A stretch of DNA of 64,000 bases from Adhaeribacter rhizoryzae (lineage in GTDB: Bacteria; Bacteroidota; Bacteroidia; Cytophagales; Hymenobacteraceae): NCBI RefSeq assembly GCF_008629685.1, contig NZ_VWSF01000009.1:153802-217801 (forward strand). The letters are read 5' to 3'. The number at the start of each line of letters is the position of its first letter. The stretch's first letter is position 1. Of this stretch, positions 27,903-37,800 are shown piece by piece. The notes under the pieces were generated by a model. It searched no databases. It was not told where the DNA came from and saw only the letters and a list, made by a program, of their open reading frames with translations. The position numbers and the translations under genes are program-made.

Positions 27903-27999
27903 TATTAGTGATTAGTTGTTAGTTATTAGTGATTAGTTGTTAGTTGTTAGTGATTAGTTGCTAGTTGCTAGTTGTTGGTTGTTGGTTGTTGGTTTGGTT
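27903..27999. repeat. low-complexity array of TTAGTTGT/GATTAGT units
   Basis: About a dozen imperfect 7-8 base units (TTAGTTGT, GATTAGTTG, TAGTTGC, GGTTGTTGGTTG). No coding potential. The rest of the 369-base gap before the OsmC stop shows nothing notable. Confidence 0.75.
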
Positions 28000-28270
28000 A
28001 ATTTTTACTGGTGATTAGCGAAACCATATAATATTAGCAGGTAAGAGGGATTGCTCTATTCATTATTTAGTATCCCGAATTTAATAGTTGGGAAAAATAT
28101 CCAGCAATGTGTTTCCTGTAAATTCCTGTCGGGCTTGTATAATTTTGTATAACTAAATCCTGACCAACTCACATTTTTATACTTAACATAAAAACTATTA
28201 ACAGCCCTGAAAGGGCCTAATATCCTAGTCCAGGGTATAGCCCTGGGAAATAACACAAATCACTTCTGTT

Positions 28271-28747
28271 TTATTTATTAAGCGCTTTATAGGAAGGTTT
28301 GTGGTATACCGGAAAATTGACGGAATTGGCAATAAAGCAACGTTTATTTGCAACTTGGTGCATGGCATCGGCTTTGGTTATCATCCAGGCTTCCGTAACA
28401 GTTATTACGGGGTTTAAAGTAACTTCCGTAAAATGCCCGCCCCCATCCGGGGTTTCTACCATAGTACCGGTGGCAGTATCAACATAATTCATTACCACAA
28501 TCCCGGCCTCGGCGCATAAATGCAAATACCAAAGCATGTGGCACGCTGATAAAGAAGAAACCAATAATTCTTCGGGATTATACCGGGTTGTATCTCCCCG
28601 GAAGGCCGGATCGGATGAGCCTAAAATATCACTTTTATTTTCAACCGATATGGTATGGCTGCGATCATAAGCTTTATAGCCAGAGGTACCTTCTCCTTTA
28701 TTCCCGGTCCACTCGATGGTTGCTTTATATAAATGCTGGCCGTGCAT
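28271..28747 (-). CDS. OsmC-family peroxidase
   Basis: 158 residues, cytoplasmic. The two redox cysteines are in SACHMLWYLHL and KRCFIANS, and PEELLVSSLSACH precedes the first, as in OsmC/Ohr. The enzyme reduces organic hydroperoxides with a dithiol or lipoyl donor. A short GxGTSGYKAYDRSH N-terminus is typical of the OsmC rather than the Ohr branch. Monocistronic. Confidence 0.9.
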   Translation of the reverse strand: MHGQHLYKATIEWTGNKGEGTSGYKAYDRSHTISVENKSDILGSSDPAFRGDTTRYNPEELLVSSLSACHMLWYLHLCAEAGIVVMNYVDTATGTMVETPDGGGHFTEVTLNPVITVTEAWMITKADAMHQVANKRCFIANSVNFPVYHKPSYKALNK

Positions 28748-28835
28748 AAGCTGCTTTTTAGTTTAAATTTCCTGTTAAAGTTGTTGTTTGCAGTTGGGTC
28801 TAGGTTTCTATTTCCTACTTTAACTCAAACCTAAT

Positions 28836-30426
28836 TTACCTGGTATTCTTCAACCCAGGTTTATCGCTTCCATGGTACAAATATAATGCGCCGTAAGTCC
28901 AGTTGGGGCCTTGCAGACTCGGATAGTTATAGCGGTCCATCATTAAAGCCACGTACTTAACCGGGTAGCCATCGGGTAAGGTAACAATATTAGGCCACAC
29001 CCGCGTACCGGCTTTCGCATCCCAGGGCGGTAAATCCATATTTAGGGTGCCGGCGGGTTGTAAATTAGGATAGGTGTAAATAAATATTTTGCGTTCAGCG
29101 CTACCCGAGAAACAATACCATTTGTTACCAATCCGCTGCATAGATGTACCGGTCGAATTTTCTTTTACCGGCCCGGCAATGCGTTTGTAAGCACCATCCC
29201 ATTTATTGGATTCCAAAATAATTGCTTTGTAACCATTCTGATTTTCGCAGGTTAGCATGTGCCATTTTTTAACGGCCGCATCGTAAATAATATGCGAATC
29301 TTCTATGTCGCCGATAATATTGGTGGGTTTGGCTTTCATTATGGAAAAACCAAAGCGGGGATCGGTTTTGCTCTCGATGGCCCAGATTTGCTTTTTCTCG
29401 GTTTTAGGGTTTGCCGCAAACGAGAACCCGGTGGTAAATCCGCGCCAAACTTTTTCATCATCGTCGTAAAAAATATGCGACGAAATTTCATTGCGCAACA
29501 ATCCATCCTGGCGGTCGAATACAATAATTCCTTCGAGTTTTAAATCGAAAGCTGATGGGCTTAAGCTAAAAACGCCTTGCAAATGATGGTCCAGCGCCCG
29601 CCCCCGGATAGACAGCGTATACCATAACCGCCCCCGATCGAGGTAAGGCGAACCGTCTTTGTGCGTAATAACCCGAATATCGGCCTGGCCCAACCCGGTA
29701 GTAATAGCCGATTGTGCGTTCCGGATGCTTACTTCTCCGTCGTTTAATAAGAATAACAGCCGCGCCTGAAAAGTATGCAGCACTTCCTGCTGGCGCAAAT
29801 CCAGGGTTTGGTTAAAATTAGCCTGCGCTACATTTACAGGTAGCCCGGTATCTTTCACCAAAAAATTTAAGCCACTGCCAAATAGTTGTAATATTAACTC
29901 GCTGTTTTTGCTCGGAACGGGTAGCGGGTTGGTTGAAATAGATTTTTCCAGAACCACAGCGTTGTTACGCGTAATTTTCAAGATTACATCGGTAAAGCGG
30001 CCGGCTGCAAATTTGGTAAACACCTGGAAACGTTCGGTATTTTGAGCATCAGTAAATTCAAACCCAATAGCGCCGGTTCCTTTTAAATCGGCTACCTGCA
30101 TGGTATAAGTAGCAAACGGGTTGCAGCCGCCCAGCCAAATGGCAGTTTCGGTTTGCTGCCCCGATTTTACTTTTAATAAATCTTTATCAATCGCCACCAC
30201 GGCGGTATCCTGGGAATAAACCGTTTGGGGGTGCATGGCGGTAAAACCAACAATATTGGCCGGGTCGAGTTTGGCCAGTAAAATAGCTTGCTGCGGATCG
30301 AAAACCAGGCGTTGTACCCCTTCGCACAAACCGGATACTGCCCGGATTGACCTTTGACTGTGCCGATAGTTTTACAATACCAAAACAGATAAAAAGTAAG
30401 AAGAAAGCAAGTATATATTTTGTCAT
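28836..30426 (-). CDS. secreted protein with possible five-blade beta-propeller fold, one-base frameshift
   Basis: The body (to about 30329) is an open frame of about 497 codons, but in that frame no ATG and no signal peptide lie upstream. A second frame from ATG 30426 gives a perfect signal peptide (MTKYILAFFLLF to LSAQ) and SKVNP. Removing one base from the C-run at 30341-30343 joins the two as SKVNP-AVSGLCEGVQRL. So this is either a real frameshift or a sequence error. The C-terminal half, with DSHIIYDAAVKKWHML, GTSMQRIGNKWYCF and WPNIVTLPDG, has the strand rhythm of GH43/GH32-like propellers. I cannot name catalytic residues with confidence. Confidence 0.6.
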
Positions 30427-30542
30427 TGCTGCTATTATTCCGGACCAGGCGAAAATTTAATTCTGCTGGCAAGTTAACAGAAAGGCAAAACGTACCGAAA
30501 CTTAAAATATTAGTTTTCGGAAATAAACGGCTTTGTATTTGC

Positions 30543-31463
30543 TCAACTAACGCTGCTAAATTCCTCTTCTATCAGTTCTTTGTTAGCCGATGCGCCAGCC
30601 ATGGTACCGGCGGCAACTGCAACGGAAACGGCCCGGCCGAAAGTAGCATTATCGCCGCAGGCAATAACTCCTGGTACCGTGGTTTTCTGCATCATATCGG
30701 TTTTAAGTAAGCCTTGCTCGGTTAGTTCGCAGCCCAATGCGGCCGGAATGGAACAATGTTGCACCAAATTAGGCCGGGCATAAAGCGCATTAACCGAAAT
30801 TTCAGATTGGTCTTTAAAAACAATTCGCTCTATTTGCCCCCGATTATGGACGAATTGTTCTATTTCCTTTTGCTCAATTTCTATCCCGTTTTTCTTAATT
30901 AAATTTACTTGCTCGGGCGTTAACGCCGAAGGGCCATTGGTGAAGATGGTTAAATCTTTCGTCCAGTTTTTAATTAATTTACTTAGCTCAAAAGCAACGT
31001 CGCCGTTGGTCAGAATACCTGTTTTTTGGTTGCTGTATTCGTAGCCGTGGCAATAAGGGCAGTGTAAAACAGATATTCCCCAGCATTCGGCAAAACCATT
31101 TATTTCGGGGAATACATCGGTTAACCCGGTAGCGAAAATTAACTTTTTAGCCGTAAAGATGGCCCCATCCTGAGCTTCAATCTTAAACCCACTGTTTGTT
31201 TTAGAACCGTTTACGGCTAATGCTTCCTGAAACTGAACCGTGTTGTATTTTAAAACCTGTGCTTTGGCTGCCTCCGCAATTTGGCTGGGAGTATTTCCAT
31301 CTTGGGTAATAAAATTATGCGAATGGGGCGTTTGGCGGTTACAAGGTTTACCGCTATCAATAATTAATACGCGCCGCAACGCCCGACCTAAACTCATAGC
31401 GGCCGAAAGCCCGGCGTAACTGCCACCAATAATAATTACTTCAAATTCATTTTTAGTTACCAT
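30543..31463 (-). CDS. thioredoxin-reductase-like FAD/NAD(P) oxidoreductase
   Basis: 306 residues. FAD motif IIGGSYAGLSAA (13-22), a redox CPYC at 135-138 followed by HGYEY, and the C-terminal GVIACGDNA FAD block. The family is pyridine nucleotide-disulfide oxidoreductase, class II. The NADPH motif of true TrxB (GxGxxA plus HRRxxxRA) is weak: TGILTNGDVAFEL stands there, so the electron donor may differ. It is divergent from a Fur-family regulator, which is likely to control it through the operator at 31601-31623. Confidence 0.88.
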   Translation of the reverse strand: MVTKNEFEVIIIGGSYAGLSAAMSLGRALRRVLIIDSGKPCNRQTPHSHNFITQDGNTPSQIAEAAKAQVLKYNTVQFQEALAVNGSKTNSGFKIEAQDGAIFTAKKLIFATGLTDVFPEINGFAECWGISVLHCPYCHGYEYSNQKTGILTNGDVAFELSKLIKNWTKDLTIFTNGPSALTPEQVNLIKKNGIEIEQKEIEQFVHNRGQIERIVFKDQSEISVNALYARPNLVQHCSIPAALGCELTEQGLLKTDMMQKTTVPGVIACGDNATFGRAVSVAVAAGTMAGASANKELIEEEFSSVS

Positions 31464-31600
31464 AGCCTTACTTTTAAAATAAAAACAGCACCCGCGCTAA
31501 GCCGCTAATTAAAGCCGCTCTAAACCCAGCATTAAAAAATATTGGCAAGGGAAGCTTGGTTTTGCTTAAGTTATGTTGGCAAAGGTATTTATTTTTCTTA

Positions 31601-31623
31601 TTATTGCAACTTAGTCGCAATAA
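31601..31623. promoter_or_regulatory. 23-bp operator-like palindrome, probable Fur/Zur/PerR box
   Basis: TTATTGC and GCAATAA form perfect 7-base arms around a 9-base centre that is itself nearly symmetric (20 of 23 positions match the reverse complement). It ends 13 bases before the ATG of the Fur-family gene and 138 bases from the divergent flavoprotein start, so it can act as an autoregulatory operator. Confidence 0.7.
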
Positions 31624-31635
31624 TATTTAAAACCG

Positions 31636-32010
31636 ATGAACTCCCGAAATACAAAAGCAAAGTCAGTTATTCTTCAATTATTAAAAGAAGCTAAGCAAGC
31701 GCTGAGCCACGATGCCTTGCAGGCAGCATTGGCCGGTTCTGCCGATCGGGCTACTATTTACAGGGTTTTAAATCGGTTTTGTACTGAAGGAATTATTCAC
31801 CGGACGGTGGGCGATGATGGTAAGCAATATTTTGCCCTTTGTGTAGATTGCCAGGAAAAACACCACCAGCATAATCACTTTCATTTTCGTTGTTTTACTT
31901 GTGGCAAAGTAGAATGCTTGCCCAACCAAATAGAAGTAAATTTGCCCAAAGGGTACCGCACCGAAAATTTTACTGGTTTTATTTCGGGCTACTGTGCTGC
32001 GTGTGCTTAG
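31636..32010 (+). CDS. Fur-family metal or peroxide regulator
   Basis: 124 residues. Winged helix with DRATIYRVLNRF as recognition helix. The HHQHNHFHFRC region and Cys pairs 86/89 (CFTC) and 120/123 (CAAC) form the structural zinc site of the family; CVDC at 69-72 is an extra pair. The short size and His-rich hinge suggest a Zur-like or PerR-like member rather than Fur proper. A palindrome just upstream points to autoregulation and to joint control of the divergent oxidoreductase. Confidence 0.88.
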   Translation: MNSRNTKAKSVILQLLKEAKQALSHDALQAALAGSADRATIYRVLNRFCTEGIIHRTVGDDGKQYFALCVDCQEKHHQHNHFHFRCFTCGKVECLPNQIEVNLPKGYRTENFTGFISGYCAACA

Positions 32011-32097
32011 TTCGCCTTCGGATTTAATACGATTGTTTACGATAGGCCAAGCCGTATTATTCTTTGGTATAGTTGCTAACCAAAACCGGTTTAGCTA

Positions 32098-32841
32098 TTA
32101 ATTTTGCCCAAATAGCTTAATGGTGTAGTCCAGCAATTCGGTGCCGCCGGGTTTTCCGTGGCCTGGGATTACTATTCTGGCATCAGGATATTGGTCTTTT
32201 AATTTGGTTATGGGTTTGGGCCATGCTTGCACATTGGCATCTGCTAAGTTTCCTTTCTCAGCTCCCATTTCTTTAATTAAACAGCCGCCAAACAGCACTT
32301 CTTCCTCCGGAAAGTACCCAATCACGTTATCTTTGGTGTGTCCTTCGCCCCAGAATTGAGCAAGCACTTTTTTGTCGACAACTTCTAGCTGCAATAAATT
32401 ATTGAACCCGTTTTGGGGAACAACCAGATTATTTAAACCGGCTAATTGTATTGTTAAATTATTAGCGTACGAAGGTATTTTGCGTTTATGAAATGCCTCT
32501 AAACCACCCAAACAATCGGCGTGAAAGTGCGTGGCAATAATGGCTTTTACTTTGCCATGCAGCGTATCTTCTACCCAACTTATTAGTTCAGCAGCAGCAT
32601 TATTATCCGTTGGCGTATCAAAAATAATGGCTTCGTTTTTACTAAAAACTATCATGCCATTGCACGTTACTTTGCCAAAACTTTCTGTAACCAAATACGA
32701 AGTATGTTGGTAAACGTGGTCCGAAACTTGCTGAATTGTTAATATTTCGGACTGATAATTCTGAGCATCTGGCGTTTGCTTTGTTCCATTACAGGCAAAT
32801 AATATTAAACTAATAATTAAATATTTGTACTGTTTCAGCAT
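32098..32841 (-). CDS. subclass B1 metallo-beta-lactamase, lipoprotein
   Basis: 247 residues with a lipobox LFAC (Cys17). All B1 zinc ligands are visible: H105-F-H107-A-D109, H168 in GEGHTKDN, C187 in FGGCLIK and H228 in PGHGKP. HFHADCLGGLEAF is a classic B1 signature. Such enzymes hydrolyse most beta-lactams including carbapenems in the periplasm; membrane anchoring through a lipid is seen in NDM-type enzymes too. The gene looks native: same codon style, no mobile element next to it. Whether it confers resistance cannot be told from sequence. Confidence 0.88.
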   Translation of the reverse strand: MLKQYKYLIISLILFACNGTKQTPDAQNYQSEILTIQQVSDHVYQHTSYLVTESFGKVTCNGMIVFSKNEAIIFDTPTDNNAAAELISWVEDTLHGKVKAIIATHFHADCLGGLEAFHKRKIPSYANNLTIQLAGLNNLVVPQNGFNNLLQLEVVDKKVLAQFWGEGHTKDNVIGYFPEEEVLFGGCLIKEMGAEKGNLADANVQAWPKPITKLKDQYPDARIVIPGHGKPGGTELLDYTIKLFGQN

Positions 32842-33051
32842 AAAAAATTTGATTGTGCATTACCTGTAACAACGGCGAACAAACACCATTTAATATTAAA
32901 AATATGCTTCAGTTTCTTAATCATGCATATCTGCTAATTATTATCAAGTCGTTTTTGTTTGCTAATATTTTAATCCAAAATAATACTTAACAAAACCAAT
33001 TAAGATTTTTAAACTAATATTAAGCAAAGCTTCATTACCGTGGTTTGGTTT

Positions 33052-33831
33052 TTATTTTACTTCGTATTCGTATAATCTGTGATTGATAGAGTCGCGATAG
33101 TAGCCGTTACTTTCAGAAGTAAATAATTCGTAAGATTCTGTTGGCAAATTATTACTGTTGTATTTAAATACGTATTCACTCTCCGAAATGGTATCGTGGT
33201 TAGCCCCTACAAACACTTTTTTAATTAAATTATTCGGCAATTTATAACTAATAAAATCCAATTCATTGGCACTTTCATTTACAGGATCGAGCTGAAATAA
33301 GGGGTTCTTTTTATTATCAAACGTATAATATTGCACCCCTACTTCTTGTCCGTTCGAAAATAAAACCGATTTTGTAAGTACCCCCGCCTGATCGTATTCA
33401 TACCTGACAAAAGAAGACGGGCCGGTTATGTCTGTTACGCGTTGATTGGCATTGTAATTAACCGAATAATTAATATTGCCCGGGTATAAAGCAAACTGCC
33501 GTATTTTATCGGAATCATATTCATACATTATATACCCCTTAGGCACCAATGTAACATCTGTATTGCTGTTAATAGCAAAATAATCGATGCGGCTTACCAA
33601 ACCATTTTTATACTGGTAATCAAACTTTTCGGTAATGGTATTATTAAACGTGAATGTTCTGGAAGCGAGCCGACCAGCGCTGTTATACTGGTAATGCCTT
33701 ACCTGATCTGCCTGCTGATGATAAATTACTTTCTTTAAATAAATTCCGGAAGGAAAAGAATCTTTTTGGCGGTCGCAGCTCCATATACCGGTAAGTAACA
33801 GCAGGCCGGCAATGGCTATTTTCCTCAGCAT
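33052..33831 (-). CDS. lipoprotein with YD/RHS-like strands
   Basis: 259 residues with a lipobox ending WSC (Cys19). The mature part consists of repeated tyrosine-rich strands (HYQYNSAGRLASR, FDYQYKNGLVSR, VRYEYDQAGVLTK, YVFKYNSNNLPTE), each about 40-45 residues apart, as in DUF4595-type and YD-repeat lipoproteins. Similar to the mature domain at 10308-11297. Likely on the cell surface; function unknown. Confidence 0.75.
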   Translation of the reverse strand: MLRKIAIAGLLLLTGIWSCDRQKDSFPSGIYLKKVIYHQQADQVRHYQYNSAGRLASRTFTFNNTITEKFDYQYKNGLVSRIDYFAINSNTDVTLVPKGYIMYEYDSDKIRQFALYPGNINYSVNYNANQRVTDITGPSSFVRYEYDQAGVLTKSVLFSNGQEVGVQYYTFDNKKNPLFQLDPVNESANELDFISYKLPNNLIKKVFVGANHDTISESEYVFKYNSNNLPTESYELFTSESNGYYRDSINHRLYEYEVK

Positions 33832-33983
33832 AGTACTTTGTTTTTTAATGCAATATTCTTTTGAAAAAAGGGAAGCGTAATATTTAAGGGTTTATTGTTT
33901 TTTAGAACAACACCAAATGTAAAAACAATATTTTACTTGGGCTAAATGCAGTAATTTCCAGGTGTGACTGAGCAGTTGTGTTT

Positions 33984-34273
33984 TTATTTTATTCGTTCTG
34001 GATTTTGTCTGCTGTCGAAAATGTAAGCAATATAAATTTCTTGTCCTCTTACCTCATAGAAAATAGTAGTCTGCTTTGTCAATACAGCTTTTCTTAATCG
34101 GGGAGCAATATTTGAGGTTGGAAAAATATTCGGAAACCTCTTATAATATTTGTTTGTTCCGAAAGTTTAATTTTGAATTTATTAACTTCTTTGTCTGTCC
34201 AGTTAGTGGCTAAATAGTTGAGGATTTGTTCTAAGTTTCTTATGGCCTCGTCCGTCCATAAAATTGTGTACCT
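33984..34273 (-). pseudogene. ParE/RelE-like toxin, frameshifted
   Basis: The 5' part reads YTILWTDEAIRNLEQILNYL to KIKLSEQT, then one base is missing in the A-run at 34149-34151, after which another frame continues YYKRFPNIFPTSN to the stop at 33984 (ending FDSRQNPERIK). Together they make about 95 residues of a ParE/RelE-type toxin. No ATG, GTG or TTG lies in frame before YTILW; ATT at the expected position may be a mutated ATG. The toxin therefore seems doubly broken, while the antitoxin gene that overlaps it is intact. Confidence 0.75.
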
Positions 34274-34497
34274 AATAAGCCAAAACGCTTTTTTATTTCT
34301 TCATGAGAAGTTACTCGCCCTTCGTCAATATCTTTTAATCCTCTTTCGATTCCACTTTTTTGCTCAGGTGTTAAATCTTCCCACCAATCGTTTTCTGATT
34401 GGGAATCTTTAACAACTTTTAAATATTCAATTGTATCCTCATCTTCTAACTTAGTTAACCATTCAATTAACTCTAGTTTTATAGCTTCTAATCCCAT
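34240..34497 (-). CDS. antitoxin of a ParE/RelE-type module
   Basis: 85 residues starting MGLEAIKLELIEWLTKLED and including WWEDLTPEQKSGIERGLKDID, the pattern of small addiction-module antitoxins that mask ParE-like toxins. Its 3' end overlaps the toxin relic. A clear homologue is the 77-residue antitoxin at 56278-56511 (shared IIEW/LIEW, SIKDS/VVKDS and SINRG/GIERG blocks). No DNA-binding domain is visible, so autoregulation may be weak. Confidence 0.8.
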   Translation of the reverse strand: MGLEAIKLELIEWLTKLEDEDTIEYLKVVKDSQSENDWWEDLTPEQKSGIERGLKDIDEGRVTSHEEIKKRFGLLGTQFYGRTRP

Positions 34498-34573
34498 CTT
34501 CTTTTTTTTTAGTTGTTAAGTTAGCAAATTTTAATCATCTTTTAATATTTGGAGATTTTCCTAGTGATTTTGA

Positions 34574-34804
34574 TTAAAGATTTATTAAAAGGCAACAAAG
34601 AATTAAAATAAAAGCAATACCAATCAGTTTGTTTCCAACATCATAGGCTATACTATCAGCAGATATTCCTTTGTATCTATTTTTAATAATGTTAAATGAT
34701 TTAGGCTTTTTTCCTCTACATAAATCAATTACATACATTACAATCCAACGGATAAATAGTCCAGTATATTCGAATAATAAAGTACTAAAAAACCTTTGAA
34801 ACAT
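34574..34804 (-). CDS. small membrane protein, unknown
   Basis: 76 residues with hydrophobic segments at about 10-27 and 59-75 and a basic loop (CRGKKPKSFNIIKNRYKG) between. No family recognised. AT-rich, like the toxin-antitoxin pair beside it. The reading frame could be chance, but the hydrophobic/charged pattern is coherent. Confidence 0.45.
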   Translation of the reverse strand: MFQRFFSTLLFEYTGLFIRWIVMYVIDLCRGKKPKSFNIIKNRYKGISADSIAYDVGNKLIGIAFILILCCLLINL

Positions 34805-34895
34805 CTTCTTACCTTTTTAAAGCGCCTTTATGCACTTACGGCTAATTTTATCTATTCTGGAATATTAAATTTAAATATTACCCATCTACCCCCTT

Positions 34896-37800
34896 CTACC
34901 GGATAATCTCGACCCAGCCTTTCCAGATTTGGCCTTTGGTGCTGGTTAGCTGGTAATAATAAATGCCATCGGTGAGGCCTTCGCCGCCCCAGTTGTTTTG
35001 GTAGTTTTTTTGCTCGTATACTTGCTTGCCCCAGCGGTTAAATATTTTCAGGTCGGTGGGCAAACAGGTAATGCGGGGTATAAAAGTATCGTTCAGGCCG
35101 TCGTTGTTGGGCGTAAATACGTTGGGTACCAGTTGTTTTTTTTCTACCTGCACCGAGGCAATGGGCCGTTGCAAGCGACAGTTGTTGCCAAAGAAAACCG
35201 TGAGCGTAACTTCGTAATTTCCTTCGTTTGCGTACTGGTGCGTTGGTAAGGTTTCGGTAGAAGTGCTGCCATCGCCAAAATCCCAGAGGTAGCCGGTAGC
35301 GCCGGTGGTGGTATTGGTAAAGCTGGCGGTAAAAGGCGCAAAGCCCTGAAGTTGGGTGGCGGTGCCGCATTCGGTGGGCACGGCAGCGGCCTGCACTACC
35401 GGCAAAGCGCTTACGGTTACGTTTTTGCTACTAATACCGCTGCAGGCCCCAACCGTTACAAAATAAGTAAGCGGCTGCGGTCCGTTCATGCCGGGTGCTG
35501 GCGTAAAAATACCATCGGAGCTCACCCCGCTTCCCGACCAGGTACCGCCCGGTGGAATAATATCGGTCACGGCAAAAGCGGTAGCATCGGGGCAAATAAT
35601 TAAATCGGGGCCCTGGGTAAACTTAACGGTGGGGTCTACTACCACCGTCTTGGTTTGGGCTACGGTACAACTGCCGTTGGTAATGGTATAGGTAAGTACG
35701 TGCGTACCCACCAAAGCTTCGGAAGGGGTAAACAGGCCATTGGCACTTACGCCCGTTCCCGACCAGGTACCGCCGGCTGGCGCAAAACCACTCAGCATAA
35801 TTGGGAAAGAACCGGAACAAATACGCTCATCGGGTCCGGCTGTTACGGCGGGCATTTCCGAAATAACTACCTGCCGGCTGCTGGTTACGGTACAGCCTTT
35901 CTCGTTGGTGAAACTATAGGTAATGGTGTGGGTACCGGTTCCGGCCGTGGCGGGCGTAAAAATATTGCTGCTCATGCCCGGCCCCGAAAAAGTACCGCCC
36001 GCCGGCGAGCCCACCAACGTAACAGCCGTGTGCGGCAAGCAAATTGACGGCGACAAACCCGTAAAGGAAACTACCGGCAAGGGCATTACTGTAATAATTT
36101 TGGTGCTGGTGCTAATACAACTGCCGTTGGCTACCGTGTAAGTAAGGATTTGAGGGCCAACCAAATTTGCACTGGGTGTAAAGGTGCCATTGGCCGATAC
36201 GCCCGGTCCGGACCAGGTACCGCCCGTAGCCGGCGTAAAACCACTAAGCTGAAAAGGCGGCGCGTTAGCACATATTTCCTGATCGGGACCAGCTTCGGCC
36301 ACTACAATATTAAAATCGAACTTAAACGAGCCGTTGTTGCAGTTAAGCGCATTGTTAGACCTGGACCAGGCATTGGGCGTAGTTGGGAATGCCTGGCTGC
36401 CGCCGCACCCGGCGCAAACCGCCTGGTACACAAAACCGCGCTTATCGAAACGGCTGGTGCCGCCATCTACGTGTTCGCCGGATTGTATACCTGTTTGCTC
36501 CGCACCAAAAAAAGTAGCGTACTCCAGCGCGCTGGCATCCCTAGATAACAGCATTAAATAAAAATCGCTGCCATCGGTGGTGCGCTGGTGCCCATCGTTG
36601 CTTACCGGTAAACCCGTGGTAGTACCGTTTGAATAAGGCTGATTGGCATTAGCGCCGCCGCCCCAGCCGGCCACGTAAATGCGGTTGCAGTTATCTACCA
36701 AAAAAGCGGTGGGCGAAATATTTACCTGCGCGCTGTTACCGGAGCCAAAAGTAGTAGATAGCAAGCTGCCGGTTAAATCGTTGTTTAGTTTATGAATAAA
36801 TTGCCGGCCATCGCGGTTCGCGTAAACGCCCGCCGAAGTGGGATAACTGCCTAAGGTTTGGCCCAGCAAATACACGTTGTCTTCGCCGTCTAGTTGCACA
36901 AAATAAGTTTGGTCGTAAGCCGAAGTACCCAGGTAAGATACCCGTTGCAGCGCCGAGCCATTGTTATTTATTTTAGCCACAAAACCATCGGCTTGTCCGC
37001 CGCGGTACCCCGACAGGAACGCGCCGTTGGTGCCCGGCAAATCGGCGCTGGTGGTACCGCCGCAAATAAAAATATTGCTGTTCTTATCTAGTTGCACCGA
37101 ATAAGCCGCATCGGCCCCATTTCCACCCACAAAACTGCTCCACTGCACCGCCAAAGCTGGGGTTAGTTTGGCTACTACGCCATCGTTGCTGCCGCCACCG
37201 TAAGCCGACTGAAAACCATTAACCACCGGAAAATTATTAGAACGCGTAGACGAAACAATATATACCTGGTCAGTAGCATCGGTAAAAATATCGCCCCGGA
37301 ACTGATCGCCGTAATTTTTATCCAGCGGGTTGCGGGCGGTACTGTTCGATAAAATACCATCGTCGGAAGTGCCGCCCAGGTACGTAGAAGCCAGCAACGC
37401 TGAGCCGTTGGACCGCAACCGGCTGATTAATAAATCGGTGCCCTGGTTAAACTGAATGCCACTTAAGGGCACAATATTAGGGCTGCCTCCGTTAAAGCTC
37501 TGGTCGTGGGCGCCGGCCGTAGTGGGGTAATCATCGGAGCCTGTAACTCCTAAAATTAATAATTCGTTTTTGCTGTTAACCACCAGGCTGTTGGGTACAT
37601 CGCTGCGGCGGCCGCCCAGGTAAGTAGCGTATAACAGCGAAGAAGCCCCGGCAGGATTTGTTTTGTATTTTAAGATACCAATATCCCAACCCGTACCGCT
37701 GCCGCCGTCGGGGTTGCCGCCCCAATCAATATTATAAGCGCCCATGGTAGCCGGAAAACCAAAACCCGCAACAATACCGCCCGAGTACATATTGCCTTCT

